From: Agrobacterium tumefaciens
Lineage (GTDB): Bacteria; Pseudomonadota; Alphaproteobacteria; Rhizobiales; Rhizobiaceae
NCBI GenBank assembly: GCA_025560025.1
Contig: CP048485.1
Location: 1,674,001-1,738,000 of the forward strand
Length of the DNA stretch: 64,000 nucleotides
Reading direction: 5' to 3'
Shown in pieces: positions 28,089 through 40,205 of the stretch. The first letter of the stretch is position 1; each line of letters begins with the position of its first letter. Both the position numbers and the translations under genes were made by a program. The notes beneath the pieces are model-generated. The model was given only the letters and a program-made list of their open reading frames with translations. It searched no databases and had not been told where the DNA came from.

Positions 28089-29630
28089 TTATTCCAGCGG
28101 CAGCGCCACAACGCGCAGATTGCCCTGGGCATCTGCAACCATCATATGCGCATTCTTGCGGCCTTCCGATTTCAGGCCGTTGATGCGCACCAGCACGTCA
28201 CCCGGGACCTCCATGAAATCCTGCCCGACTTCGACGATGATATCGCCCGGTTTCATGCCCTTTTGTTCGGCCGGAGAGCCCTGATCGACGCTGGCGACAA
28301 GCACACCTTCGACACTTTCGGCAATGCCCTTCTCCGTCCGCAGCTCGTTGCTCAGAACAACGAGGTTCATGCCGAGAACACTCTGTGGCGCTTCGCGCAC
28401 CTCAGGCGTCTGGTCCTGCGCCTGATCGTCGCTGCCGCCATCATCAGGTGTCACCACGCCGCCGTCGCCGTCTTCGGCCTGCGGATCATCCGTCGAGGCC
28501 TTTTCGTCCGGCGTGTCGAGCAATTGGCCGAGCTTCACCTTGAGGGTCTCTTCCTTGCCGTCGCGCAGAACAACCACATCGACTTCCTTGCCAACAGGGC
28601 TTTCCGCCACGATCCGCAGGAGGTCGCGCATCTCGTGAATATCCTTGCCGTCAAACTTCAGGACGACATCGCCGGCCACGATCGGGCCGTTTTCCACCGG
28701 ACCGCCTTTGGCGACACCGGAAATCAGCGCGCCCTTTGCGCTTTCCATGCCAAGGCTTGCGGCCACGTCATCCGTGACAGGCTGCACGCGAACGCCGAGC
28801 CAGCCACGACGCGTCTCGCCGAATTCAATGAGCTGCTGCACGATATTCTGTGCGAGTTCCGTCGGAACGGCAAAACCGATACCGATCGATCCACCGCTCG
28901 GCGAAATGATCGCCGTATTGATGCCTATTACCTCACCCTTCATGTTGAAGAGCGGACCGCCGGAATTACCCTTGTTGATCGCCGCATCCGTCTGGATGAA
29001 ATTGTCGTAGGGACCGGCATTGATATTACGGCCGCGCGCCGAGATGACACCGACCGTCAGCGAGCCGCCGAGGCCGAAGGGATTGCCGATGGCCATCACC
29101 CAGTCGCCGATGCGCATGCTGCGCGAATCACCGAACTTGACGGCTTTCAGCGGCGCTTTCGGCTCCACCTTCAAGACGGACAGGTCGGTCTTCGTATCGG
29201 TGCCGACCAGCGTCGCCTTGAGCTTAGAGCCATTCGGGAAAATCACCTCGATGGCATCCGCGCCCTCGATGACGTGATTGTTGGTGACGACATAACCGGC
29301 CGGATCGATAACGAAGCCGGAGCCCAGAGAACTGACCTTTTCGCCGCCTTCAGGCTTCTGGCTGTCGAAATAATCCTTGAAGAATTCCTGAAAGGGAGAA
29401 CCGTCCGGCAGCTTCGGCGGAACAGGCCCCTTGCCGTCGGTCTTGACGTTCTGCGAGGTGGAAATATTCACCACCGCATCCAGAAGCGGCTCGGCAAGAT
29501 CGGCCACCGATTCCGGCCCATGGCTCTGCGCTCTCGCAGCAACCGGAGCCGAAAGGCTACCCGCCACAAGCGCGATGCCCGCGACTGCGGCAATGCTGCT
29601 GCGAAAAGGCGAAAGAAGGGTCACGGCCAT
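28089..29630 (-). CDS. degP: Periplasmic serine protease Do/HtrA family
   Basis: A 513-residue DegP/DegQ-type protease-chaperone of the periplasm. An N-terminal signal sequence (FRSSIAAVAGIALVAGSLSA) precedes the trypsin-like domain with the triad His (VVTNNHVIEGAD), Asp (TKTDLSVLKVE) and Ser (NKGNSGGPLFN), followed by two PDZ domains (about residues 280-365 and 420-510) separated by an acidic Asp/Gln-rich linker. It degrades misfolded envelope proteins. The gene lies downstream of hflKC but is separated by a terminator, so it has its own promoter. Confidence 0.96.
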   Translation of the reverse strand: MAVTLLSPFRSSIAAVAGIALVAGSLSAPVAARAQSHGPESVADLAEPLLDAVVNISTSQNVKTDGKGPVPPKLPDGSPFQEFFKDYFDSQKPEGGEKVSSLGSGFVIDPAGYVVTNNHVIEGADAIEVIFPNGSKLKATLVGTDTKTDLSVLKVEPKAPLKAVKFGDSRSMRIGDWVMAIGNPFGLGGSLTVGVISARGRNINAGPYDNFIQTDAAINKGNSGGPLFNMKGEVIGINTAIISPSGGSIGIGFAVPTELAQNIVQQLIEFGETRRGWLGVRVQPVTDDVAASLGMESAKGALISGVAKGGPVENGPIVAGDVVLKFDGKDIHEMRDLLRIVAESPVGKEVDVVVLRDGKEETLKVKLGQLLDTPDEKASTDDPQAEDGDGGVVTPDDGGSDDQAQDQTPEVREAPQSVLGMNLVVLSNELRTEKGIAESVEGVLVASVDQGSPAEQKGMKPGDIIVEVGQDFMEVPGDVLVRINGLKSEGRKNAHMMVADAQGNLRVVALPLE

Positions 29631-29801
29631 AAGCGTCCTCGCGTTTCAAATAGTCTCGCCTTGCATATATCGACAAAGCATAAGGCGGAATGATGAAGTG
29701 TAAAAATACCTTTTCGTGAACAGGCTGGTGACGCCTTGCCCTGCCCACAGCATTGGCACGAAAACCGAGTCAAAGGAAAGAGCTGGCCAAAACCAGTCCC
29801 G

Positions 29802-29836
29802 CCAAAAAGAAAGGGCCGGTCAAAACCGGCCCTTTC
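29802..29836 (-). terminator. Rho-independent terminator of hflKC
   Basis: A 12-bp stem GAAAGGGCCGGT/ACCGGCCCTTTC with a four-base loop is followed by CTTTTT on the minus strand, 20 bases after the hflC stop and before degP. Confidence 0.88.
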
Positions 29837-29855
29837 AACATCAGTTGATCCGCTA

Positions 29856-30773
29856 TCAGTTCGCCGGTGCCGGCGCAGCAGGCGCCGTAGACGGCGTGCC
29901 GTTGATGTCGTTGAAATAACGGAAGAAGGTCGAATCCGGGGACAGAACCAGCGTCGTGCCGTTTCCGCTCAGCGAATTGGCATAGGCAGCCATCGAACGA
30001 TAGAACTCGAAGAAGCTCGGATCGCGCTGGAAAGCCTCACCGAAGACCCGGTTCCGTTCCGCATCGCCCTCACCGCGCAGCACTTCAGACTGGCGACGCG
30101 CATCGGATTCGAATTCCACCACCTGACGGTCGGCAATAGCGCGGCGACGCTGTGCCTCTTCATTACCGCGGGCGCGGATCAGTTCGGCTTCGGCCAGACG
30201 TTCCGACTTCATGCGCTCGAAGGTCTGCTGGGACACTTCCTGCGTCAGATCGGTACGGCGGATGCGGACATCCACAATGCTGATGCCAAGCGATTCCGCA
30301 TCGGGACGCAGATCGTCGCGCACTTCCTGCATCATAGATGCACGCGCATCCGAGAGTGCGGATTCAAAGCCGCGCAGACCGTAGACCCGGCGCAGCGACG
30401 CGTCGAGACGGGTGCGAAGCCGCGATTCGGCCGACATCTGGTCACCCGAGACCGTCTGCCGGAAACGGCGCGCATCCGTGATGCGATAAACGACGAAGGC
30501 ATCAACCTCGTAGAACTTGCCGCCGGAAACCTGAACACGGATATTGTCGTGATCGAAGCGCAGGGCCCGGTTCTCGACATATTGCACCCGGTCGGCATCC
30601 ATGAAGGCGAAGGGCAGCTTGAAATAGAGGCCCGGCGCGGTTTTCACATCCTGGATCTGACCGAAGCGTACGACGATGGCCTGCTGGCGCTCGTTGACGA
30701 CGAAGATCGAGGAATAGCCGAAGAAAAGCAGAACGGCGAGACCGACGAGAACGGCCGTAAGACGGTTGCTCAT
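29856..30773 (-). CDS. hflC: Modulator of FtsH protease HflC
   Basis: A 305-residue SPFH/prohibitin-domain membrane protein with one N-terminal transmembrane helix (RLTAVLVGLAVLLFFGYSS) and the domain exposed to the periplasm. Together with HflK it forms the large complex surrounding the FtsH membrane protease. The start MSNRLTAV at 30773 follows the hflK stop by one base, indicating coupled translation. Confidence 0.96.
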   Translation of the reverse strand: MSNRLTAVLVGLAVLLFFGYSSIFVVNERQQAIVVRFGQIQDVKTAPGLYFKLPFAFMDADRVQYVENRALRFDHDNIRVQVSGGKFYEVDAFVVYRITDARRFRQTVSGDQMSAESRLRTRLDASLRRVYGLRGFESALSDARASMMQEVRDDLRPDAESLGISIVDVRIRRTDLTQEVSQQTFERMKSERLAEAELIRARGNEEAQRRRAIADRQVVEFESDARRQSEVLRGEGDAERNRVFGEAFQRDPSFFEFYRSMAAYANSLSGNGTTLVLSPDSTFFRYFNDINGTPSTAPAAPAPAN

Positions 30774-30774
30774 A

Positions 30775-31896
30775 TCAGTTGCCTCCCTGCTGTGCTGCGC
30801 CGGCATTGCCGCGCATGATCTCATTCAGAGGCAGATAAGGCACCACGCCCTGCTTTTCATCGATGATCACCTTGTTGGAGCCCTTCAGGACCTGTTCCAT
30901 GGTTTCCAGGAACATGCGCTGACGGGTCACATCCGGTGCCGTGCGATATTGGTCATAGATGGAAACGAAGCGCTGCGCTTCACCCTGAGCCTCGTTGACG
31001 ACACGCGATTTGTAAGCATTCGCCTCTTCGACGATCTGCGCTGCCTGACCGCGCGCGGCACCCAGCTTCTGGTTGGCGTACTGATTGGCTTCCTGAACGA
31101 AGCGATCCTCGTCCTGTTCGGCGCGCTGCACTTCATCGAAGGCATCGGCCACTTCGCGCGGCGGCGCCGCATCTTCAATGGCCACGGCATTGATGGAGAT
31201 ACCGGCGCCATAACCGTCCATGGTGGACTGGATGATGGTGCGCACGTCTCCCGCAATCGCCTGACGATTATCGCGGAAAATATCCTGCGCCGGACGACGG
31301 CCGACGACTTCGCGCATCGCGCTTTCGGAAACCTGCTGCAGGGTCTCGGCCGGGCTGTCGACGTTGAAGAGATAGGATTTCGGATCGGAAACCGTATAGA
31401 GCACAGAGAACTGCACGTTGACGATGTTCTGGTCGCCCGTGAGCATCACGCCGCTCGACGAGGAAGACGAGGCGCGCGAACCGATATTCTGCTGCTGTTC
31501 GGTGACCTTGACGATTTCAACCGTCTCGATCGGCCACAGATGGAAATGCAGGCCGGGCATCGAGATTTCGTCCTTCGGACGTCCGAAACGCAGCTCCACG
31601 CCGCGCTCGTCCGGCTGGACGGTATAGATGGACTGGATTCCGAGGAACACCAGAACGACGAGAACAACAATCGCAACGGCGCCGCCATTAAAGCCACCGG
31701 GCAGGACATTTTTGAAACGGTCCTGGCTGCGCCGGATGATCTCTTCCAGATCGGGCGGGCCGCCATTGTTGCCGCCGCCACCGCCGCGAGGCCGGTTAGG
31801 CCCCTGCCCCCATGGGCCGCCACCGCCGCCCTGGTTGTTTCCTCCACCGCCGCCACCCCAAGGGCCGCCGCCGCCATTCTGATTGCTCCAGGGCAT
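30775..31896 (-). CDS. hflK: FtsH protease regulator HflK
   Basis: A 373-residue partner of HflC. The first 60 residues are Gly/Asn/Pro-rich and disordered, as usual for HflK. A transmembrane helix lies at about 75-95 (AVAIVVLVVLVFLGIQSIY), followed by the SPFH domain (QPDERGVELRFGRPKDE) and a charged coiled coil. The ATG at 31896 has AGAGGT before it. hflK leads the hflKC operon. Confidence 0.96.
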   Translation of the reverse strand: MPWSNQNGGGGPWGGGGGGNNQGGGGGPWGQGPNRPRGGGGGNNGGPPDLEEIIRRSQDRFKNVLPGGFNGGAVAIVVLVVLVFLGIQSIYTVQPDERGVELRFGRPKDEISMPGLHFHLWPIETVEIVKVTEQQQNIGSRASSSSSSGVMLTGDQNIVNVQFSVLYTVSDPKSYLFNVDSPAETLQQVSESAMREVVGRRPAQDIFRDNRQAIAGDVRTIIQSTMDGYGAGISINAVAIEDAAPPREVADAFDEVQRAEQDEDRFVQEANQYANQKLGAARGQAAQIVEEANAYKSRVVNEAQGEAQRFVSIYDQYRTAPDVTRQRMFLETMEQVLKGSNKVIIDEKQGVVPYLPLNEIMRGNAGAAQQGGN

Positions 31897-32039
31897 CAAT
31901 ACCTCTTTATAAAAGCCTCTCCCGGTTCCGTTCGTAAGCGAATGCTCGCGTGCGGCGGGAATATCGACCCGTTATAGGAAGGAGAAGCGTCCGTTTCAAC
32001 GCAGAGGTGGTAACTAAATACCCAATCAGGGTAAATAGT

Positions 32040-32567
32040 TCACTTTGACGCGGCTCTTCGCAAATAAGTGGTGAACAGAACCGGATAATTGTCGCTTTCC
32101 CCTGCGGGAGCGGCACTTTCCTCGATTTTTTCAAAGACGGCCGGATCGATTTCCGGAAAAAAAGTGTCGCCATCGAGCTTTACCGCCACATGGGTGACGG
32201 AAAGTTGATCGGCAAAGGGCATGGCCTGACGGTAAATCTCACCGCCGCCGGCCACAAAAACCTCATCCACGCCCAGTTCCGCGGCCTTGGCTTTTGCAAG
32301 TTTCAGGGCCTCATCCAGCGACGAAACGACATCCACACCTGCCGGCCTGTAGTCGGCATTGCGACTGACGATGATATGCGGCCGCCCCGGCAAAGGGCGC
32401 TCGCCCACGGACAGGAATGTCTTCCGACCCATGATGAGCGGTTTGCCCATCGTCATCGCCTTGAAGCGCTTGAGGTCGGTGGAAAGCTTCCACGGCATGT
32501 CGAGATCGCGGCCGATAACGCCGTTTTCCGAGACCGCAACGATGAGGGTAACACGCGGCTCGCTCAT
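32040..32567 (-). CDS. folA: Dihydrofolate reductase
   Basis: A 175-residue DHFR that reduces dihydrofolate to tetrahydrofolate with NADPH. It shows [20 protein letters not shown] (active-site acidic residue in DMPW), [18 protein letters not shown] and [14 protein letters not shown]. The start overlaps the thyA stop by four bases; ThyA produces the dihydrofolate this enzyme recycles, so coupling is metabolically sensible. Confidence 0.96.
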   Translation of the reverse strand: MSEPRVTLIVAVSENGVIGRDLDMPWKLSTDLKRFKAMTMGKPLIMGRKTFLSVGERPLPGRPHIIVSRNADYRPAGVDVVSSLDEALKLAKAKAAELGVDEVFVAGGGEIYRQAMPFADQLSVTHVAVKLDGDTFFPEIDPAVFEKIEESAAPAGESDNYPVLFTTYLRRAASK

Positions 32568-33358
32568 ACCGCGATCGGCGCCTTGATGCTTGAATCGGCC
32601 TCGTAATTCTCAAGCGTAAAGTCGTCGAACTTAAAGGCGAAAAGGTCCTTGACGTCAGGATTGAGGCGCATCGTCGGCAAGGCCTTCGGCGTGCGCGTCA
32701 TCTGCAGCCGCGCCTGCTCGAAATGGTTGGCATAGATATGCGCATCGCCGAGCGTGTGGACGAAATCGCCCGGCTTCAGGCCGGTGACCTGCGCCACCAT
32801 CAGCGTCAGAAGCGCATAGGATGCGATGTTAAAGGGCACGCCGAGGAAAATATCGGCCGAGCGCTGGTAAAGCTGGCAGGACAGCCTGCCGTCCGAGACA
32901 TAGAACTGGAACAGGCAATGGCAGGGCGGCAACGCCATCTCGTCCACCAGCGCCGGGTTCCATGCCGAAACGATATGACGGCGGGAATTGGGATTGGTTT
33001 TGAGTGCCTCGATCAGAAGCGCGATCTGATCGATATGGCGGCCATCAGGTGCCGGCCATGAGCGCCACTGCGCGCCATAGACCGGGCCGAGATCGCCATT
33101 CTCGTCGGCCCACTCGTCCCAGATGGAAACGCCGTTTTCCTTGAGATAGGCAATATTGGTGTCGCCCTTCAGGAACCACAGCAGTTCATGGATGATGGAG
33201 CGCAGATGCAGCTTCTTGGTGGTCAGAACCGGAAAACCTTCGGAAAGGTCGAAACGCATCTGGTAACCGAAGACAGAGCGCGTGCCCGTACCGGTGCGGT
33301 CTCCGCGGTCGGAGCCGGTTTCCATCACATGCCGGAGAAGATCGAGATATTGTTTCAT
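32564..33358 (-). CDS. thyA: Thymidylate synthase
   Basis: A 264-residue ThyA, the exact family length, methylating dUMP to dTMP with methylene-tetrahydrofolate. It has [13 protein letters not shown], the catalytic Cys in [12 protein letters not shown] (about residue 146), [13 protein letters not shown] and the C-terminal SIKAPIAV. The start MKQYLDLL at 33358 is chosen over a 15-residue extension. Confidence 0.98.
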   Translation of the reverse strand: MKQYLDLLRHVMETGSDRGDRTGTGTRSVFGYQMRFDLSEGFPVLTTKKLHLRSIIHELLWFLKGDTNIAYLKENGVSIWDEWADENGDLGPVYGAQWRSWPAPDGRHIDQIALLIEALKTNPNSRRHIVSAWNPALVDEMALPPCHCLFQFYVSDGRLSCQLYQRSADIFLGVPFNIASYALLTLMVAQVTGLKPGDFVHTLGDAHIYANHFEQARLQMTRTPKALPTMRLNPDVKDLFAFKFDDFTLENYEADSSIKAPIAV

Positions 33359-33448
33359 GCGTTCTGCCGCCGATTCCCTGATATCCAGGGAATATAATAG
33401 CACAGGGCGGCAGAACCAATCATCTAATGCGGGCTTATCCCCGTTAAA

Positions 33449-33757
33449 TCAAAGCGACTGGAGTTTGCCCAGTTCCTTGGCGACAAGGTAATAGAAGGTC
33501 ACGCGCGACTTGGAGCGGTCTGCGGCCATGGCCTTGGCGACAGCATCGATCGCCTGATCGGCGCTGCCATCGGTCACACCGAGCTTCTTGCCGCACCAGC
33601 TCGCCTTCACACGCGCAAGCTCTTCCGGATCGGAAGCGGACACCAGCGAGGAATCCCGGTTGCGCAAGGCAATGCCGAGATGTTTGACGATCTTGCCGAC
33701 AATGGCTTCGTCGGCTGCTGCATCGTATTTCTTCACATCTGCGAGATAGTCGGTCAT
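33449..33757 (-). CDS. DUF2853 family protein
   Basis: A 102-residue acidic, all-helical protein (MTDYLADVKKYDAAADEAIV; FYYLVAKELGKLQSL at the C-terminus) matching DUF2853, a small family of unknown function found in alphaproteobacteria and Bacteroidetes. The ATG at 33757 fits the family. It sits between thyA and the tmRNA gene and reads away from the latter. Confidence 0.85.
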   Translation of the reverse strand: MTDYLADVKKYDAAADEAIVGKIVKHLGIALRNRDSSLVSASDPEELARVKASWCGKKLGVTDGSADQAIDAVAKAMAADRSKSRVTFYYLVAKELGKLQSL

Positions 33758-33935
33758 GTCCACTCCTTCGTGTGTCCCCGGCCCGGTGTTGCTTCTGGTG
33801 ACCGGTTGCATGGAGAATGTGTCAGCAATCTCCCGTCGTCAAGAATAGTCTAAATTGCCGGGGCCAAACACGAAACCTTTTCATGGAATTGTCATCGCCC
33901 CCCTTTTCTCGGGGACGGGAAACGCCTATATGAGC

Positions 33936-34270
33936 CTTGCCGGGGCAACCCGGCTATGGCGATAAACGGTCGGTGTAATAAACCTATTGGACCCGGGGGC
34001 GGTACCCGGCGCCTCCACCAAAAACCGGCGGGCTTTGCAAGATCGAGGCCGGCTTTTGATGGGGGCGAAATAGGATCGACAAGGGCGTAAAGATCGAACT
34101 TTTGCTCGGCATGATACCGCCGTTATCGGGTCACAAGTGTAGTTGCAAACGACAACAACGCTAAGGAATACGCTCTCGCTGCCTAATGGCGGTGCGGGAA
34201 TTCCGCTCTAAGTCCTCACGGTTAGCCCCGTGAGGCGGGGTTCGGAGGTACCTGGCAACAGAAACCTCCA
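33936..34270 (+). ncRNA. ssrA: Two-piece (permuted) tmRNA
   Basis: The gene has the circularly permuted alphaproteobacterial order. The upstream acceptor piece ends at 34020 with the T-arm GGACCCGGGGGCGGTACCCGG and GCGCCTCCACCA. After a spacer, the coding piece starts near 34061 with GGGGGCGAAATAGGATCGAC, whose first seven bases pair with the acceptor stem. The tag frame at 34145-34186 reads ANDNNAKEYALAA-stop, resumed at a GCA codon. A later hairpin near 34213-34258 fits a pseudoknot. The outer ends are estimates. The tmRNA rescues stalled ribosomes and marks products for ClpXP. Confidence 0.95.
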
Positions 34271-34501
34271 CCTTCTCCATTTTGCCTGAATTGGTTATAT
34301 GATAGCTGACTTGTGATCGGCATCGGCTTTTCCGTTGCTGCCGTTCAGGACATTGCGTATACTTGGGCAACGCGTAGCCGTCAGGATCGAAATTGATCCT
34401 GGCTCAAGGATTACGCAAAAATTCAAAGTGTTACAGCGTCCCTGGCGTGCATGACGCGCCGTGCATTAAAAGACGTTCGAATAAGGGAAAGACAGGACCG
34501 C

Positions 34502-35014
34502 ATGGGGCAGGATCATATCCGTTACGACATTCTCGCACAGGATGCCCTTCGCGGCGTTATTCGTAAAGTTTTGGGTGAAGTGGCCGCAACCGGCCGCCTG
34601 CCCGGCGACCATCATTTTTTCATCACCTTCCTGACCGGCGCGCCCGGGGTGCGGATTTCCCAGCACCTCAAGGCAAAATATGCCGAGCAGATGACCATCG
34701 TCATCCAGCACCAGTTCTGGGACCTGAAGGTTACCGAAACCGGCTTCGAAATCGGCCTGTCCTTCTCGGATACGCCGGAAAAGCTGGTCATTCCGTATAA
34801 TGCCATTCGCGGTTTCTACGATCCTTCCGTCAATTTCGAACTTGAATTCGATGTGCCCCTGGCCGATGAGGAAGAGATGGAAGACGCCGAAATCACCGCC
34901 TACCCCGTTTCCAATGAAGCAAAGCCCGCTTCCACCGCCGAAGCGCCCAAGGCCGGTGAGGAAAAGAAGGAAGGCTCCGTCGTCTCGCTGGATGCTTTCC
35001 GCAAGAAGCAATAA
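34502..35014 (+). CDS. sspB: SspB-alpha, ClpXP adaptor for ssrA-tagged proteins
   Basis: A 170-residue SspB of the divergent alphaproteobacterial type. The core (residues about 5-120: IRYDILAQDALRGVIRKVLGEV, HHFFITFLTGAPGVRIS, PYNAIRGFYDPSVNF) binds the ssrA tag. A flexible acidic linker leads to a C-terminal tail (GSVVSLDAFRKKQ) that matches the ClpX-docking module. It begins about 230 bases after the tmRNA, the RNA that writes the tag it recognises. The ATG at 34502 is preceded by AGGA. Confidence 0.93.
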   Translation: MGQDHIRYDILAQDALRGVIRKVLGEVAATGRLPGDHHFFITFLTGAPGVRISQHLKAKYAEQMTIVIQHQFWDLKVTETGFEIGLSFSDTPEKLVIPYNAIRGFYDPSVNFELEFDVPLADEEEMEDAEITAYPVSNEAKPASTAEAPKAGEEKKEGSVVSLDAFRKKQ

Positions 35015-35058
35015 CAGCCTCCTGCCCCACCGCGCGAAACTCAAGGAGACATATCCGC

Positions 35059-35262
35059 ATGGCCGCCGATATCGTCAATCTGCGTCAGTTTCGAAAGCAG
35101 AAGGCCCGTAGCGAAAAAGAAAAACAGGCGGAACAGAACCGCCTGTCTTTCGGCCGCACCAAGGCGGAAAAAAACCTCACATCCGCCCTCAATGAGAAAG
35201 CCGAGAAGGCGCTGGATCAGGGACGGCTCGAAAAGGACGATGACAGGACCGAGGGGGACTGA
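35059..35262 (+). CDS. DUF4169 family small basic protein
   Basis: A 67-residue highly charged protein (VNLRQFRKQKARSEKEKQAE, then QNRLSFGRTKAEK) matching DUF4169, an alphaproteobacterial family of unknown function. It lies 44 bases after sspB with AAGGAG upstream and is probably in the same transcript. The helical, Lys/Glu-rich character suggests an RNA- or protein-binding role, which is only inference. Confidence 0.85.
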   Translation: MAADIVNLRQFRKQKARSEKEKQAEQNRLSFGRTKAEKNLTSALNEKAEKALDQGRLEKDDDRTEGD

Positions 35263-35367
35263 TCATCCCGCTGACCGGAGCTCCTCCCCGGGAAAATCAG
35301 AAGAGAATCACAAAACAGGGACTTACCGGCGAGACATGATTCAGATTTCCAGCCGGAGAGCGATGTG

Positions 35368-35577
35368 ATGATCCGCAAACATTCCACGACATTGCATGGC
35401 CACCGGACCAGTATTTCGCTTGAGGATGCCTTCTGGGACGAGCTGAAAATCATCGCCGAAAAGCGCAAGATCAGTTTCGCCGCCTTGCTTGCGGAAATCG
35501 ACGACAACCGGCCCGCCGACAGCAATCTGTCCTCATCCTTGCGAGTCTATGTATTGAGCTGGCTCAAGACACGCTGA
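35368..35577 (+). CDS. Ribbon-helix-helix domain protein
   Basis: A 69-residue protein: TTLHGHRTSISLEDAFWDELK forms the strand-helix pattern and KKISFAALLAEIDD-like text (here KRKISFAALLAEIDD) the second helix of the RHH_4 family seen beside sspB in many Rhizobiales. It is probably a small DNA-binding protein. Start MIRKHST at 35368; an ATG one codon earlier is equally possible. Confidence 0.83.
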   Translation: MIRKHSTTLHGHRTSISLEDAFWDELKIIAEKRKISFAALLAEIDDNRPADSNLSSSLRVYVLSWLKTR

Positions 35578-35790
35578 GCATTTCTGGCAGCGTGTGAGAT
35601 CAAAGCCCGGGCCCGAATTCCGCTTTATGGCGACTACTAATATTCCTGCTGAAAACTCGTAACGCCGTGAAAGCATTCATTAAACATTAGCTGATTAATC
35701 TGCGCTCCAAGGCATCCCCGTATTGCGTAGCCTTGCTTTCAATTTGTGTTTCAGACCTTTCCCTTTCACACCTCCGCCACGAGGCGACCT

Positions 35791-36117
35791 ATGGTTTCTG
35801 CCGTTTCGGGAACGAACATCGCTGCTTCCGTTCTCTCGTCCTCAACCTCGTCTTCAACCGTCTCCGAACTGAAATCGCAGATTGCCGCAAAGCAGTCGGA
35901 GCTCGCCCAGACCACCGAAGCAAAAGCCCAGGAAGAGCTGAAGAGCACAATCGCATCGCTCCAGGCTGATCTCGAAACCCTCGAAAACAGCGCCGGCAAA
36001 TCGTCCTCCTCGGGCGAAAGCGCGGATAGGCTGAGCCTGTCTGGCGAAAGCAGCAGGATCGGCACCAAAAATTTCGACGCCGACACGCCCTTTGGCGAGC
36101 GCGAAAGCTGGATTTGA
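35791..36117 (+). CDS. Hypothetical Ser-rich coiled-coil protein
   Basis: A 108-residue protein that I do not recognise. A Ser/Thr-rich N-terminus (about 1-28) is followed by a heptad-like helix (SELKSQIAAKQSELAQTTEA and ELKSTIASLQADLETLEN, about residues 28-72) and a polar C-terminus. The ATG at 35791 has GAGG ten bases upstream. It has no signal peptide. The 213 bases before it hold nothing recognisable. It could be a flagellar or secretion-associated small protein, but nothing in the sequence proves this. Confidence 0.6.
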   Translation: MVSAVSGTNIAASVLSSSTSSSTVSELKSQIAAKQSELAQTTEAKAQEELKSTIASLQADLETLENSAGKSSSSGESADRLSLSGESSRIGTKNFDADTPFGERESWI

Positions 36118-36204
36118 CGGGCTGTCTGAGCTCGTCCGGTAAAGTAGCTGAAAGGGCAGGCTCCAGAGCGCGTCGAAATGCGCCCTGAGACAGGGTTGTG
36201 TGCC

Positions 36205-36338
36205 TCAACTTCTCTCCCAAACGCACCGTCATCCTCGGGCCTGACCCGAGGATCCATGATCGCGTCCGGTTGTGGATCCTCGGGTCAAGCCCGAGGATGA
36301 CGGCGCGTTTCAACTGCGCGTTTGGGAGAGAAGTTCAA
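36205..36338. repeat. Nested palindromic repeat, family B copy 3
   Basis: Outer arms CAACTTCTCTCCCAAACGC and GCGTTTGGGAGAGAAGTT enclose the family B palindrome CGTCATCCTCGGGC...GCCCGAGGATGACG (36227-36303), which itself encloses GACCCGAGGATCCA/TGGATCCTCGGGTC. Almost all of the 134 bases can fold into one long hairpin. It lies between the coiled-coil gene and the asmA-like gene and could block read-through. Confidence 0.85.
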
Positions 36339-36382
36339 TACTTCTGCAACCGGCGGAACGATTGCTGCCCGTCGCGAGAAAC

Positions 36383-40114
<3,732 letters not shown>

Positions 40115-40205
40115 TGACCTGCATCTCCCTTCGCGAACGCTGCAAACCTATTCTTTTTTGCCTTAACGGCAAGCAGCCTTTTGTACCAATCAAATATGAG
40201 AATGA

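Noticed and set aside
34161..34370. A 69-codon minus-strand frame inside the tmRNA gene
   Set aside because: It lies within a structured RNA gene and has no protein-like features.
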